A stretch of 64,000 bases of DNA. Source: Gordionus sp. m RMFG-2023 (taxonomy: Eukaryota > Nematomorpha > Gordioida > Chordodea > Parachordodidae). Position 1 is the stretch's first letter, and each line of letters starts with the position of its first letter. The notes below the pieces were generated by a model. The model was not told the origin of the DNA. It saw only the letters and a program-made list of their open reading frames with translations, and ran no database searches. The DNA is taken from assembly GCF_954871325.1 (NCBI RefSeq), contig NC_088776.1:14880052-14944051 (forward strand). The letters are read 5' to 3'. The translations under genes and the position numbers were made by a program. Below are positions 9,391 to 24,300 of this stretch, piece after piece.

Positions 9391-12300
9391 CTAAAAATAA
9401 ATTTGGAATCTATATTACTGTTCTGCAAAATCAGCGCGATTTTTTTAAAATATAGGGAATTAAAAAATATAAAATATTTTTAATAAATTTATTAATTGTG
9501 CAGGTTTTGCAAACTATTAATCTATAAACAAAATTGTAAATGAGATAAATGATATTAAAAAAATTAATTGTAATTTATAAATTAATTATAGTTAAAAACA
9601 AGGGGCTAATAAAATCTACCTTTGTTTATATCCAATTTTTTTTAATGATTTGAAAGGTATTATAATTTTTTTTAAAAACCTCCAATGTTTATCTATTCTG
9701 CGACTTAGGGCTATCTTTTCGCCTATCTCCGTGCAAACTGGATGAGTGAGACCAATTCTTGCGAGATCGACTTTAATTCCGTTCACTTTACCTCCGGTAG
9801 ATAACGAACCGATATTCACCATCAGAATCTCACCTTTGTTTAGTTTTTGAACCTTGTTTGATTATAATAAATGTTTAAAAATATAATTTATTAAGTTAAT
9901 GTAGTCGATATTTCATATTCTAATGACATTTTGATTTAACGTGAATTTCTATTGTCGATTGATTTTTTATTATTTCTTTTTTTATGCAAGTTCCACAACT
10001 TTTGCCTTCCTTATCGGGCTATGAATGGTTAAAAGCTTTGCCCAGCTCAAACTTAGGACTTCTCTTAACAAACGAAGAATTACGCATAGCAATAGGTCTC
10101 CGTCTTGGTTGTAATATACTGGCCAACTCCATATGTACATTATGTTCCCAACCCGTTGATTGTTTTGGACACCATCCTCTTCATTGTCGATTCTCTAAAG
10201 GTAGACATTCTCGACACAGTGCAGTTAATGGCACCATTTTCCGTGCTCTACGCTCAGCTCAAATTCCAGCAACCCTCGAACCCTGTAGCCTCTCAACCGA
10301 GAATAATATACGTCCAGATGGGCTGACATTAATACCATGGAGTAATGGAATTCCATTAGCATGGGACTATACCTGCATCGACCGATTTGCTCCCTCCTTT
10401 AATAAGAACTCATTCATGCGAGCTGAAAACTCGAAAATTAATAAATACACTTCCCTAACAAATTGCAATCTCATACCAATCGTATCCGACACAACCGGGT
10501 CTTTTGGCAATCATGCCCTAACCTTCTTCAAAACCCTTGGTAAAAAAATCCGCGCCATCACTGGTGATCCTCAGGAAGGCTTCTATCTCAGACAGCGCAT
10601 ATCTATTGATATATGCAGATCTAACTGCATTGCCATCCATGGCTCTCTTTCTTGACCTCCTCCCACCCAACATACAATTTACTATTCTAATTATTTTATT
10701 TTTTTTATTATACAATTTTTTATATAGATTTTATAGTTTACATGACATTTATAATATATATATTTTTTTAAATTACGTATATATATTTTACTTTTAACGT
10801 TCAATGTATTAAATATTTAAAAAAATTCAAGTCATCAAAAAAAAAAAAATCTATTAACTTAAATTTAACTTTTAGATATTTTTTGTTAAATTTATTTTGA
10901 TTGATTAAATCAAGTTAAAATTTTTAGTATTTAAAGAAAAAATAATTCAACATCATGTTCATGATCATTAAATTTGATCTGAAAAATCGATCCAAAAACT
11001 ACAAATTCCCTTTATTACTTAATGGCACAATATTATCAACATTTAGTTATGTAATGCATATTCACTCCTACGTGGAATTCTCATCCTAAATTTATACATA
11101 ATTTTTGAACTTGCTATGCATTCTCTCTTGGAGCAGACATAACGCTTATATACAAATAAAGTTCTTTAGCGATGGACGCAATGAACACCTCCACTTACAC
11201 AACCGAGTTTGTCAAGCTTGATTTCCAAAAATTTAGTAGCGATGAAGTGCCTTATGGGGAAATCACAAGGCTTCTTCGACATCAAAAAGATTTTCATTAG
11301 AAAAAAGGCTCTTCTATTTTTGCCAAGCTCACCCAACAATGCAGCATTGGAGCAATCTGTACGGAAGCAGACCTCTTGGACCCCATCGCTCTTCTTGGCA
11401 AATTTAAACTACAATATCCCTCCAAGACCAATAATACCGTACTCTAGGAGTTCTACGCTGCCGTGCAAAGCAAAGAAGAGACGTAACGGCATACAGGCAT
11501 AGTCAGACTTAACAGAGAATGCAAGTTCAGTGGTATTCAATGCATTCTCGAAAAGGTCAAAGTAGCCATAATTTCCAAAGGGATTAGGTGAGGGGTTAAG
11601 AACAGCATGACTATAGAGATATCTAAAACCTAAGTTTGGAAGAAGATATCAGTCAATCAGGTGATATCAAGCTCGTGGCGAAGATACACATTTAAGGTGT
11701 ATCATCTCGAATAATAAAAGACATAAAACATATGGGGAAAAAAAGCTATGAGACCGAGAAACCTAATAATATTTTTTTATTTTTTACATAATTTCCTAAT
11801 AAAAAGTTGTACAAAAATTCAATTTATTTGTAATTGTAAAAGTTTTTTAAAAAATCAAATCATTATAAACAAAAAGTTAAAAAATGGGATTTTTTGTTTT
11901 TGAAAGAAGAAAATTTGTATTTGTAAAAGTTTTTTAAAAAAATCAAATCAATATGAAAGAAAAGTAAAATGAAATTTTTTTGTTTTTGCAAGAAGAAAAG
12001 GATATAGAAATATTAAACAAATCACAATCGGACATCATTTAAATTTAAAAAAAAACTAAAGTAAGGGGTGGTTATGGTTCCTAAATATTCGAAAATGGAG
12101 ATCTTATTCCAGTTTTTAGATTTGATGCGGTTTTGAGAATGCCAAGTTCTAATTCGAAATTCTGTTAAAGCAATGAAACAAATTTAAATAAATAAAGACA
12201 CTTAAAAATGAACCACACAAAATTTTGAATGTATATAAACTACTTGCACTTTTGTATAGAACTGGTTCTGGATCGGTTTCTGGTAATTTTAAAATGGGTT

Positions 12301-15300
12301 TAGTATAAATTTTAAAAGGGGGATTTTACAGGTTTTGGTTCCAGTTTGTAGATTTGTCTCTGTTCCGAGAGTTCCAAACTCTGACTATACATTCATATAT
12401 TAAATATAATAAGTAACTTTAGCAGCTTTTTTATCCCCTTCCGTTCTTACGCCCAGCAAACGTTTGAGGAGGAAGCAAGATATCTCTAGTTCAGTGTAGA
12501 TATTGGGCAAAGCCCCGACACCACCGAGTACTTGGCCTACCATTCGGTCAGCCCGACATAGGGTTGGGTCTATCAGTGTGCCTATACCTAAATATGGTGA
12601 TTAAATTTTATTTAAAGATGAATGAATAAATTTTTATTTCCTTATTTTACAAAATAGTTTTTCTTTACTCGACTCATTTTGGTATATTAATATCAGAGAC
12701 CTGCAGGCCCGGCCCTAAGCCCGGCCCATGTCTGAAATTTTTTTAAAAAATACCTGGACCGGGCCTGAAAATTTTTTAAAAAAATATCCAGGCTGTGGGC
12801 TGTATATTTTAAAACCAAAATTTTAAATCGCCATTATTAGTTAAAAAATCAAAAATAAATGTAATATATTTAAAAAAATCTGGGCTGGACCTGGAAATAT
12901 AAAACCCGGGCGAGGCCTGGCCAAAAAAAATTGTTTAAAAAAAATCTCGGGCCGGGCCATGCAAATGGTATTTCTGTCGGTCTCTGATTTATATCTTAAT
13001 ATGTCGATGCATTTATTTATCATTTTTATAACCTATCAACCCCCCTGGAACGGCATATTGAAGGTCATTTTTTTCAGCAAACAGAGAGACTATTCTAGAA
13101 TGAATGGGCTTGCATGTCAGTCGACCTTCTATATCCTTTGAAACGATGCCCGGTCTTATTTCTATCTCTTGTCCTACCTTAATATCAAAAGGATATTGGT
13201 TAAAAAATATGTATAGTAAACTTGATGAGATCTCACAACTGCAGATTCTTTTTTGGATGAAACTGATGATTGGTTTAAATGAAGGGGAAGGGGGGTAGGA
13301 TAAAAATGGTCATGGTATATACTCCATGCATTCAACATGTTTTAGGCGGTTCGGACCTTTCAAAAGAAAATTTTATCTATATTTTCTTTGCTGTGGAGTC
13401 CATCTGATTTTAAAAAAAATAAAACACGTGCTACTTCGACTCAACATGGGTCTGGACGCGGACCTGTCCATCCAGTATTACGGGATATCCGGATAAAAAA
13501 ATGAATAATTTTATAAAAATTTGATAATCCAAACCTTTAAAACTCCTTTGAGTATACTTCCACCAGCCACGCCTCCTTTCAATTCGTCAACCTCTGCACC
13601 AGGCTTGTTTACGTCAAATGATCTTATTACTTTAAATTGAATAAAGATTTAAAACAATATATATAAAAATTTTTCGATTTAGAAAAAGAAGTTAAACGGT
13701 AAGATATAGTCCTATTTGTCAAACGTTTAACAAAAAACAGTAAAACGATTTTTTAGATATAGAGCATTTATTGCGCAAAATTTAACTCAACATTCCAAAT
13801 TTATTTATACATTAATAATTTAATTTCAGTCGTTTTTCATGCTCTTTCCCGTTTCATCTTTGAACATTTACAACTTTTTCCATAATTTTATCCAAACAAG
13901 ATTATAAAATATATAAACATAAGTATTTATACCCTTGTATTTAAACTTTTTAAAATAACGAGTATCACATTCATTTTATCGTAAAATAAAGAGTATATGT
14001 GGCAATCCATTTATTTATTACAAAAGAAATACCACTGCATCACATCATAAATATTTTCTTAAACATAAGATATTAAATAAACCACGCTGGTATGGAAGCT
14101 TTGTAAATTATTAAAACGATTGGGTAGTTTAATTAAATGAATGGTATGATTGATTGAACAAACCTTGTCAAAAATATTATTAAATTATAAAATATTAAAA
14201 AGAAAACTGATCAATTTGGGGTCCGAAGTAAAATCACGTAAGGGTATGGGTATTTTTTTGACTATGAATTCACAGATAACTTCGATGTTATATTTGAGTT
14301 GAGCTGATATGGGTATGACTGGGGCATTTTCAGCTACTGTACCTATTTATTAAAAAATTAATATCATTGTATTTGAGTTCAGTTTAAAACTGTGCCATAC
14401 CCGATCCAATATTTATTGATGTTCAGCCAAAGTCGATCCAATAACCAATACCAGTTATCGCATCGATTTCAGGTGATATTGGAAAATAAAAAAATTTAAT
14501 GATAATTTGTGGATCGGCACAGCCTTATTTATATTTAGTGTTTAATTTTGTGTTCTTTCAGCTTTATAAAAATGATTGTAGATCAAGTGTCGTGATGGGT
14601 TGGATTGACGTGGTACATTGGCTCATAACTTATTTAAAAAATAATTTATCAATTATCTGAAATTTAACAAGATATAAGCGGTGCCTTTTACATCAGAATG
14701 TCATACCAATTAAGCTAAAGAAAATTTTTAAATAGAATTAATATTGTTTTATGTAGGATATAATTAGTAATGTGTAGTTTGATAGATTATTCTTTAAAAA
14801 AAACTTTTTGTGAAACTATAAACAAGATTACCTTGTATAAATTTGATAATTTGTTGATACTGTTCTTGGGCTTGACTCTCTTTGACCAAATCAATTTTGT
14901 TTTGCAGGATTATGATGTGTTTGAGTTGCATTATTTCTATGGCAGCTAAATGTTCTGAGGTTTGTGGTTGGGGGCAAGATTCGTTACCAGCTGTGTACAT
15001 GCGTTTACAAATAAATAAAAAGATCATGATAAATTGGTTAACATAATATATATGAACGTTTTAGTTATAGGGAAAGCAATTTAAACTACTAAAATTTATA
15101 AGATGAAAAAGAGGTAAAGCATTATTTTATCTATGATGTTAAACCGCTCGATTTACTTAAATTCTAAATTAAGATATTTGCCCATATTCGTTAAAGGATG
15201 TCCAAACCTCTCTGGAATATGGAATATATGAGCAAAACCTCCAGGCATGTGTAATATTTTTTGGCTAAAATATTGGGATAGCCGTTAAATATAGAGCCGT

Positions 15301-18300
15301 TTAACAACACTAATTGGATCATATGTCCTATGTAATTTAAATAAAAATTTAAAAAAAGTATGAAAATCTTTTGAATTATTAATTTTAAAAAAGACATGTT
15401 TGTGTAAGAATATAATGGATTGAATAAAAGCCTGATCTGGGGAGCCCTGCAGATCAGGCTCGAGCTTAAAAAATTCGATCGTAATAAAGCCTTCTATTAC
15501 AAACAAGCCATTATGATGGCTATACATCCAAGTAATTGCATTGCTATTCATGGTTCCATATACAAATGCAAATTAACCAATCTCATAATGATTTTTTTTT
15601 TAATTTTTATATATATGCGCTATATTTTTATAATCATTAAGTTTTTTATATTGAACTGTTTTAAATTCGTTTTTAATTAAATTTAAAATTTTTTAATATA
15701 TTTTTCAATTTAAAGTGTCTGACCAAGCCGAGCTAAAATAAAAATTTAGGCCATGATCATGTATAGTTGGGTAATAGCAAATGTCGGTTAATTCGACTCA
15801 ATCTATAGGCGCATATCAGAAAATCCATTAACATTAAGGCGTTTTAACTCATAGTTTCTTGCAAATTTGAGCTACTACATTTTTAAGAAAAACCCAAGTC
15901 CAAAGTGATAATTCAGCTAGCAACTCGGATTAGCCGATCTTTTAGCAGGCTAAAAATTGGCTTAAACGGCTAAAAATATACAAATTACCCAACTATAATG
16001 CTCAGGCATAAAAATTTTAGGCCAAATCTAATTATATTTAAAAAACTGGACTAGGCTATAAACTAATAAAAAAATTATGGGTCCGACTAAAATTAAAAAA
16101 TTGGTCCAGCCTTGGGCAAAAAATTAATTTATAGGGCTCTAAGTTATAGAAAAAATGAGGTAAGCTGTATTTGAAATGCAGCCGGCAATATGTTAATAAT
16201 TATAATTTTAAACAATCAGAAATACTTATTTTAAAATATACCTATAAGTAGAAGAGCAGCATCCATAACAGCCGCACCATTTAACATAGTCGCCATCAGG
16301 ATGTCATGACCTGGACAGTCTACAAAAGATACATGTCTTACTAACCTAAATTTGCCTTCACAGTTTAGGCGTGTGCAATTAAAGGAATCTTCTTTATTGC
16401 TTCCAAAACAACAATAAGATGAAGGTCTGGGGCAGGATGGATTGTCACATTTAAATATCTATATTTTTTGTATCGTATAAGTTTTGATATGTGTATATTT
16501 ATAATGATGATATAATGAATCTTTTTTTATAATAAAAATGGTTTTAATTTGGATAATGGAAAGATTAGTAATTAAATTATAGATATTGTTAAATAATAGT
16601 GATTATACCTTTCGGTCAATATATTAACATTTTTTTATATATCATTTTTATGTGACATTTTTTTTATTCACTTTGAATTTAAATTTAATCAGTGAAAATT
16701 TTATATTAACATTTTTTTTATATCAATTTGTTTTTCACAGAATTAGTTATTTTTTTTATTGTTAAAAAAAAGATATATAAGTAGTTAATAAAAAATAAAA
16801 ATGATATTTTTATAAAAATAAAATATATACATCATGATATTATTACTTAATGGAAGATTCTATTCAATTCTTACAGATATATAATAAAATAAATTAATCT
16901 TTTATTATGTGAGAATAAAATATTGTTTACAAATATTATATTATTTCAAATTATGGTTATTAATCCTAATTTAGAAATATTATGTTGCAAGAGCATTTAT
17001 ATTTAACATAGGTCTAAAAGTCCCAAATTTATATATTATTTTTTGTCGTCATTTTCCACTATAAAATTTTGCCTTTTATCAAATCCTAACAAAATCTTCC
17101 TTAACAGAATCATCTTAAATTAAATATCATTAAAAATATTATAAATTTACAATTTTTATTTTCAAAAATCAAAAGAATAAATTTGCTAATTTAACATGGG
17201 TCTGTCTAAAAGATCAGAAAAATATTTTTATTTTTAAAACTATAAAAAAAAATTTAATTTCCCTTTTTAATAATGAGAAATATTAATATTTCAAAAATTG
17301 TCCCAATATGGATGATGAAAAATAATTTAAATCAAAACTTTCAACATGGGTTTGAAAGGCCCATGTTTTGTTTAAATGCAACAGATATTCCCTCCTTTAG
17401 AGCCAAAAATCAAAATGGTCTTATCAGAAAAATTTTATCTCACTTTTTGAGCTTCCATGATGGTAATAATAATTATTAGGAAAGGCAACATTAAAATCAA
17501 GTTAAGTATTGATCAACATTCAATGATATTAAAAGTGTGCTGCCCAAATAAAAATTTTAGAAATATTTATTTTCTCAGCTTCCATAATTGTGGCTTACAG
17601 ATTTCGACATCTGGATTCAGCAGATAAGTGAACTGAATGGGAATAGTGACACCTTTTAAATATTCATAACATGCCTAAAAAAAATTTCGATGCCATTGAG
17701 TTAATTATGGTTAAGATATATCTATAAAAACCTTTTAAGGTTGAAAATTTTGTTATAACCATTTAGAATTTAAGTATCAGTTTCTCTTAACGACGTCACA
17801 GTCTTATCAGCACCTTGTATAGCAATAAAAAACACTTTCACAACAAGATAAGTATAATAAATATATTATGATGCTAACATTCTTGGCAAACTATGCATCA
17901 CATTTACCTTATGTGATTTGATTTTCAAAAATTGAGTGAATGATGTGTTGCTGAGAAATTGTTCATTGTTGTGCCATCAAGTATCAATAGATGATATTTT
18001 TATAAAATTATTTCTCCTCCAGCCCAGACTGTGATCAAGAAGATGATATTGTGGCAAGAACCTGCATTTCCAGAATTATTGGTGAATATATTTTTATAAC
18101 TCTATTACTCCTCAGTCCAGAATATGAAGAGAATATTGTGGTAAGAACCAGTATTTCCCCAATTATTGGTTGATATATATTTTTATATAATTATAATTTC
18201 ACTTCAGGACCAGAATGTGAAAATCAAATTTTATTATTTTATATTTGGTATTAGATCTTGATATAATAGCATATAGAACAATAAAAAATTATTAAGGACT

Positions 18301-21300
18301 GGATTTAAAATAAAGGCCTAGATTTTATTTTTTTTTTAATTTCGGTTAGGTGAGTAAATTTTTTATATGGTCTTGGTTTTAAAATAAAATTCAGTAAATA
18401 TGAAATCCATATATAATAACTTTTCAAATGATCTTATAAAATCAGTGAATTTGAATCGCTACACTTTAGATTCGGTAGGTCAATGATAATCCCCTTATTT
18501 CCTGTTAATCTTTTATATAAATACCAGTCATTTTGTGCTCTTTCACTGGCAACAATGTAAGTGCCTGAATTTGGGACAGAGTAAAAGTACAATATAAAGG
18601 ACGAACATTAGAACTACCTCTCATAATTACAAAAGGATATACCAAAAATCTAATTGGATGAAACTGGATAATTAAATTTCCCAAAATGACTGAAATACCT
18701 CAAAGGACCATATAAATAAATAACATTAATATACAAAATTAACCTAAATTATTTACCAAAGAATTGGGCTCTTGAAAGATTTTAAGGCACAAATATATAT
18801 GGAAAACGAGAAACCAATTTTATGTAAATCACGTCCCGTACAATACGCATTTTAAGATAAAGTTGAAGAAGATTTAGACAGATTGCTAAAAATAGGAGTT
18901 TAAAAAAATTAATCATTCACTTTATGCATCACCCATAATAATTGTTCAAAAAAACATTACGAATTTGCGGGGATTTTAAAAGGACTGTAATTCAAAATAT
19001 TAATGATGATTAACACTTAATACCAAGAATCCAAGACTTATTAGCCAGTTTGGGAAAAGGAGAGGAATTTTTAATATTAGATCTCTGATGCCTATTTTCA
19101 AATTAAAGTGGGGGAAGAGTCTCAAAAATATCTTGTAATCAATACGCATAGAGGATTATTTAAAAGACTACCTTTTGGTATATCGTCTTCTCCAGCTATA
19201 TTTCAACGAGCTATCGATATTTATTAAAAGACTTTGAAGGAGTAGCATGTTATTTAGATAATAATATAATAACCGGGAAAAATAGAGAAAAGCACGAAAC
19301 AAATTTAAAAAGGGTGCTAAAATGTCTAGATGAAAATGGAATCAAGCTAAAAATAGAAAAATGTAAATTTTTCAAACAAAATGTCGAGTACTTGGGACAC
19401 AATATTTCAAAAAACGGAATTACAACTACCGAAAAAAATACTGAGGCAGTAAAAAAAGGCACCAGAACCCATTGGCGTACGCAGCGGGGTGGGTGGCAGG
19501 GGGACAAATCCCCCCCCCCAAAGCCAAAAAATGCAGATGCCGGATATATTTTTCAAAAATATTATTGTTTATATTAATTTATATTTATTAATATTTATTC
19601 GTATCTCATATTAAATATATATTATATTACATTTATTATCACATTCATAAGTTATTTTATCAATTAATTTCGATTTCAAGTTTTCCGGCGTAATATTTAC
19701 TTATTATTTTCAAATTTTTAGTGGCGTAATATTTATCTACCATTTTCAAATTTCTAGTCAAATAATAATTATTTCTGAAACTTCTGGTCCAACAGGGAAA
19801 AAGAAATTGCAACCTTGTCCAACGAGATAGAGCCTCTTCCATCAAGCACTAACAGCTATTAAGGAGTTAGAAGAGCCAATTATTTGCTATTACTGAAATA
19901 TTACGATGGCCTGAAAGAAATATTTCCTCAGAAGCAAGAAAATTATTGGATTTAATGCTTATTCCAAATTTTATTTCTCATTAAAATGTATTATTTAATT
20001 ATACAACTATTTTAAGTATTACTTTTCAAAAACATGACAATGATTTGATTAAGAAGATGAGAATAGCGGAAAGCATTTTATCAGAACTCAAGGAAATTAG
20101 GGCTAATGTTGATGAAGAATTTCATATTGAGCATTTTATCAGAACTCAAGGAAATTAGGGCTAATGTTGATGAAGAATTTCATATTTTATATTTTATTGT
20201 TGAGTCAAAAGCAGAGCTATACGTGTTTAATATTTGTCTCCCTCGACAGCAAGGCAAGCTCATCGTTAAAACATTAATATAGGATCAGTAGAAGAGTTTA
20301 TCTTAGATGCAGATACATTTATAACCCAAATAAATGAATTTTTAATATATCATGCAGCACTTAACATCTGCAAATATTACTTCCACAAAAGCCTTACCAA
20401 CCTTTTTCAGATGGTGAGAGAAAAAAAAATATTTGTTAGATTTTTATTATGAAGATGTTAAAGTATCTTATGATGCCTTACTAGCTGAATAACTATGTTT
20501 ATAAGATTAACTATAGTTGATATAGTCCCAAAAAATGCTATGGATGCTCTGCATTATTTCAAACACATTTTAGATTAAATTCCCAATGTATTAAAAGGGT
20601 TTATAAACTCTTCCCATTCGTAAACTAATGAGAGAACACTCTTTTTTAAGAAGAATAACAGAGGCCTGCAGAAGTACTATTAGCAGGGCACGGCCCGGAT
20701 TTTTTTAAGATTTTTTACGCTATTTTTAAAAAATTTTTTAGGCCGCTCGGCTTTATTTTTAAATTTACAGGCTCGGCCCGGCTTTTTTTAAAATAAAATT
20801 TTCAGGCCCGGCCTGGATTTAGCTAATAATAACGATTTCAAATATAGGCTGTTTTAAAAAATACAGCCCGGCTTGGGTGTTTTTTTAAAAAAATTTAGGT
20901 CCGGCCCGGGTGTTTTTTAAAAAAAATTTTAGGCCCGGCCTTGGTATAATTAAAAAAATTAAAATATTGTCCGGCCCAGGATGCGGGCCTGCAGGTCTCT
21001 GAAAAACATACCAAGAAGTACACCATGTGAAAGTAGATTGAAAGGTTTGGATTTTTTGAATATTCATAGGAATTTGACGACGAGCAAGGATGAGATAATT
21101 GAAAGATTAGCTCAATTCCAACGAAGATTGGATTTTACATTGTAAATATATAACATACAAAATACAATTATTCCTAAAAAACTTTTTGTGTAAAGGCTCA
21201 AAAAATTCAAATTTCTATTTTGGGTCATTTAAGTGATTCTTTACATATTATTTTTTTATAATTCACATTAATTTAAAATTGTGTATTAGGAATAGTTATT

Positions 21301-24300
21301 AGTCCTAATAAATTTATGCTTGATATTTTTAAAAAACAATAATATTTCTCAAAAAAATTTATTATCCCCCCCAGACCAAATTCCTGCGTACGCGCCTGCC
21401 AGAACCAACAAACTTAAAACAATTACAGTCATTTCTAGGGTCAGCAACATACTATTCAAAATTTTTTTCAAATTTTACAGCCAAAGCCAAACCATTATTC
21501 AAATTATTAGAAAAGGCAGTTGCTTGGAGATGGACTAATGATTTCAAAGACGCGTATGAAAAAATAAGTAAGAAATAAATAGTACTCCAATATTACAAAA
21601 TTATGATCCAAAATTACCCATTATATTAGCAACAAATGCGTCAGCCATAGGAATTGGGGCAGTAATATCACATATAGAAGGGAGTAAGGAGAGACCAATT
21701 GCATTCGCCTCAAGAACACTAAATGGAGCTGAGAAAAATTATATACAAATTGAAAGAGAAGCTCTTGCCATCATATTTGCGGTTACAAAATTCAAAGAAT
21801 TTATATGGAAAAAAGTTCACATTACAAACAGACCGCAAGCCATTAATGAATTTATTTCATCCAGAAAAGATATATCAATAACATCTACTGCCAGAATACA
21901 AAGATGGGTTTTTATACCAATATGAAATAGAATTCAAAAATGGTCGATAACTAGCCAATGCTGACATGCTATCTCGATTACCTATACAGGGAACCATAAT
22001 ATCAAAAGAAGAAACACTAGATCAAATACAGGTGGGAGAACAAACACCTTTAAATGCAAGCGAAATTGAAAAAAAACAATGCAAGATGCTGTACTCTCTA
22101 AGTATACAGATATACAATAGACGGACGGATGGCCAATAAACTATGATGCATGTTTAATGGAGTATAGCCAAAGGAGAGAGGAAATTACAACAGAGAGATT
22201 GTTTCTTGTGGAGAACTAAAATGATAATACCACAACAATACCGAAACAACGTGTTAGATATGATACATCAAGACATATTGGAATAGTAAAAAAAAGATGA
22301 GAGCAAGACAATACGCGTGGTGTCCTAATATAAACCAAGATATAGAAACAATCATGATTGGTTGGTAGTGATAGATGGTCGCTGGCCAATAGTTCCCATG
22401 ATCAGTAATACAACCGAAAACACGTTAAAAATATTTAAAATATTTTTGCCAGATTTGGATTTCCTAAGATAATCGTTTTGATAACGGACCACAATTCAGC
22501 AGCAAAGAATTCAATGATTTCAGCGAAAAAAATGGAATACAATTAGTGCACGGAAGTTCTTACCATCCACAGACAAACGGCATGGCCGAACGTTTAGTTC
22601 GAACTTTTAAACAGAGCATGAATAAAAGAGACGAAAGGGATTTAGAAACCAGTCTAGCTATTTTTCTCTACAATTATAGAAATGCACCAGGGGCAGAAAC
22701 TGAACAAAGTTCCGCTGAAATACTACTAAAAATTAAACCTAGAGCATTGTTAGACCAAATATTCGAACGGGGGAACAAAAAGGAGAAGTTAGAATACTAT
22801 ACTCAAAAATTCGAGATAAATGAAAAAGTGAAAAAAAATGGAAAAAAGCCATTATTAAAAGCATACTCGGATCACTACGATATGAAGTAAGTATAGAGGG
22901 TAAAACGATTATACGTCATACTGATCAATTAAGGAACGAAAATATATTAACTGAAGAATATGAATTAGAAAAGAGATCTGAAGTAGAAGAGAGAACCGAA
23001 GAGAGAGTAAACTAAGAGGAAATAAAGCAATAACGATGAAATGAATCTAAAGGAGAGGGAGGAAGATGATACAAGTGAAAATCGTTATCCGAAAAGAATA
23101 CAAACAAAACCAAATAGATTGTGATAGGTATTGAATTGTTGTTTTGTTATTTTTGTAAAATGTTTATTTTCATTATTATATATATCATATGAATTTGAAT
23201 AAAAAAATATTATTTATTATTTTGATATGAAATAAAAGAAATAAAAGCGAGAATTCTATTACTACTAAAAATACAATACAAAAGATTTCTATATTTCCAT
23301 TACTACTAAAAAGACACTACATTCTCATGCTTACTTTATCCCTCTGCTATTAGCTACGGAATCAATACAGAATCTTGATAAAATATTTTCAATTTTAATT
23401 TAGAAAAGAAAATGCTGTATGAATTAAAACACATTTCTGATAGTATAAAACCATTTTCAGCACTGCTTAAAGAAGAGCAAGCTATATTGATATTTTAAAA
23501 AAATTATTGAACTTAACTGTACAAAATACATAATATAGATGATATTTTAAACGAGGATATCTTATTTTTTACTACAATAGATGTGCAATGTTAAAATAAT
23601 GTATGTATTGATATTCATTTAATTACTCCCTACATTACAAATAAAGCATATTCATACATGGAAATTAAACCGATAAATTGCAAGGATTGCCAAATGTAAA
23701 TAGAAAGCAGTTTACTTTTATGTGATAATTGTCTAAACTGATATCATTCTCATAGCCAAAATATTAATAAAAATTGCTTTAAATTTTGGTTTTGTAGTAC
23801 ATGGCAAAATTCATAATATTTATATTTTGTGTTTTGATATACATTTGACATTTATGATATTATTTTCCACTATTTTTAAAAAATAATTATTATGTTATTT
23901 TATATAATAAAAATAAATGCCAAAATGTATATTTGATTTAATTGTTTTTTATCAAATAAAAAAAATGTCAAAATATAAATTTGATATATTACTTTATTAG
24001 TTAAGTTTAATATATTGGACTATAATATATTAGCAAATGTTTGAATATAAAGACACATAAAATATATTGTTTAAAAGTAGGCTACGAGTAACAGCAAAAA
24101 TAAACTTTCAAATTTATATCTGTTAAATGTAGAATTTAAAAAACCTCATAAAAGGAATTAATTTATATTAGTGATCTGTATCAGGTTTAATTTTTCAAGC
24201 TGGTCTAAAAATTTTTTAACATATTTGCCTGGCCCAATCCTGAAAAGTTTTTTTATTAGTTTAGAAGACTTAAAATTAAAAAAAATTATTTGCCCACTTG

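Larger units (their letters stand above)
18540..23110 (+). mobile_element. Ty3/gypsy-type LTR retroelement fossil, interrupted by hAT copy B
   Basis: Plus-strand pol remnants in the order reverse transcriptase (about 18640-19460), RNase H-like region (about 21450-22000) and integrase (about 22370-22890). The integrase shows [20 protein letters not shown]. It is old and clearly broken, with many interruptions. The internal hAT insertion (19470-21398) came later, as shown by its target duplication. Paired LTRs could not be delimited. It lies in the largest eIF2 gamma intron, opposite to that gene. Confidence 0.8.

Noticed and set aside
10518-10797. Open frames overlapping the retroelement fragment on both strands
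   Set aside because: They are shadows of the 9984-10655 frame.
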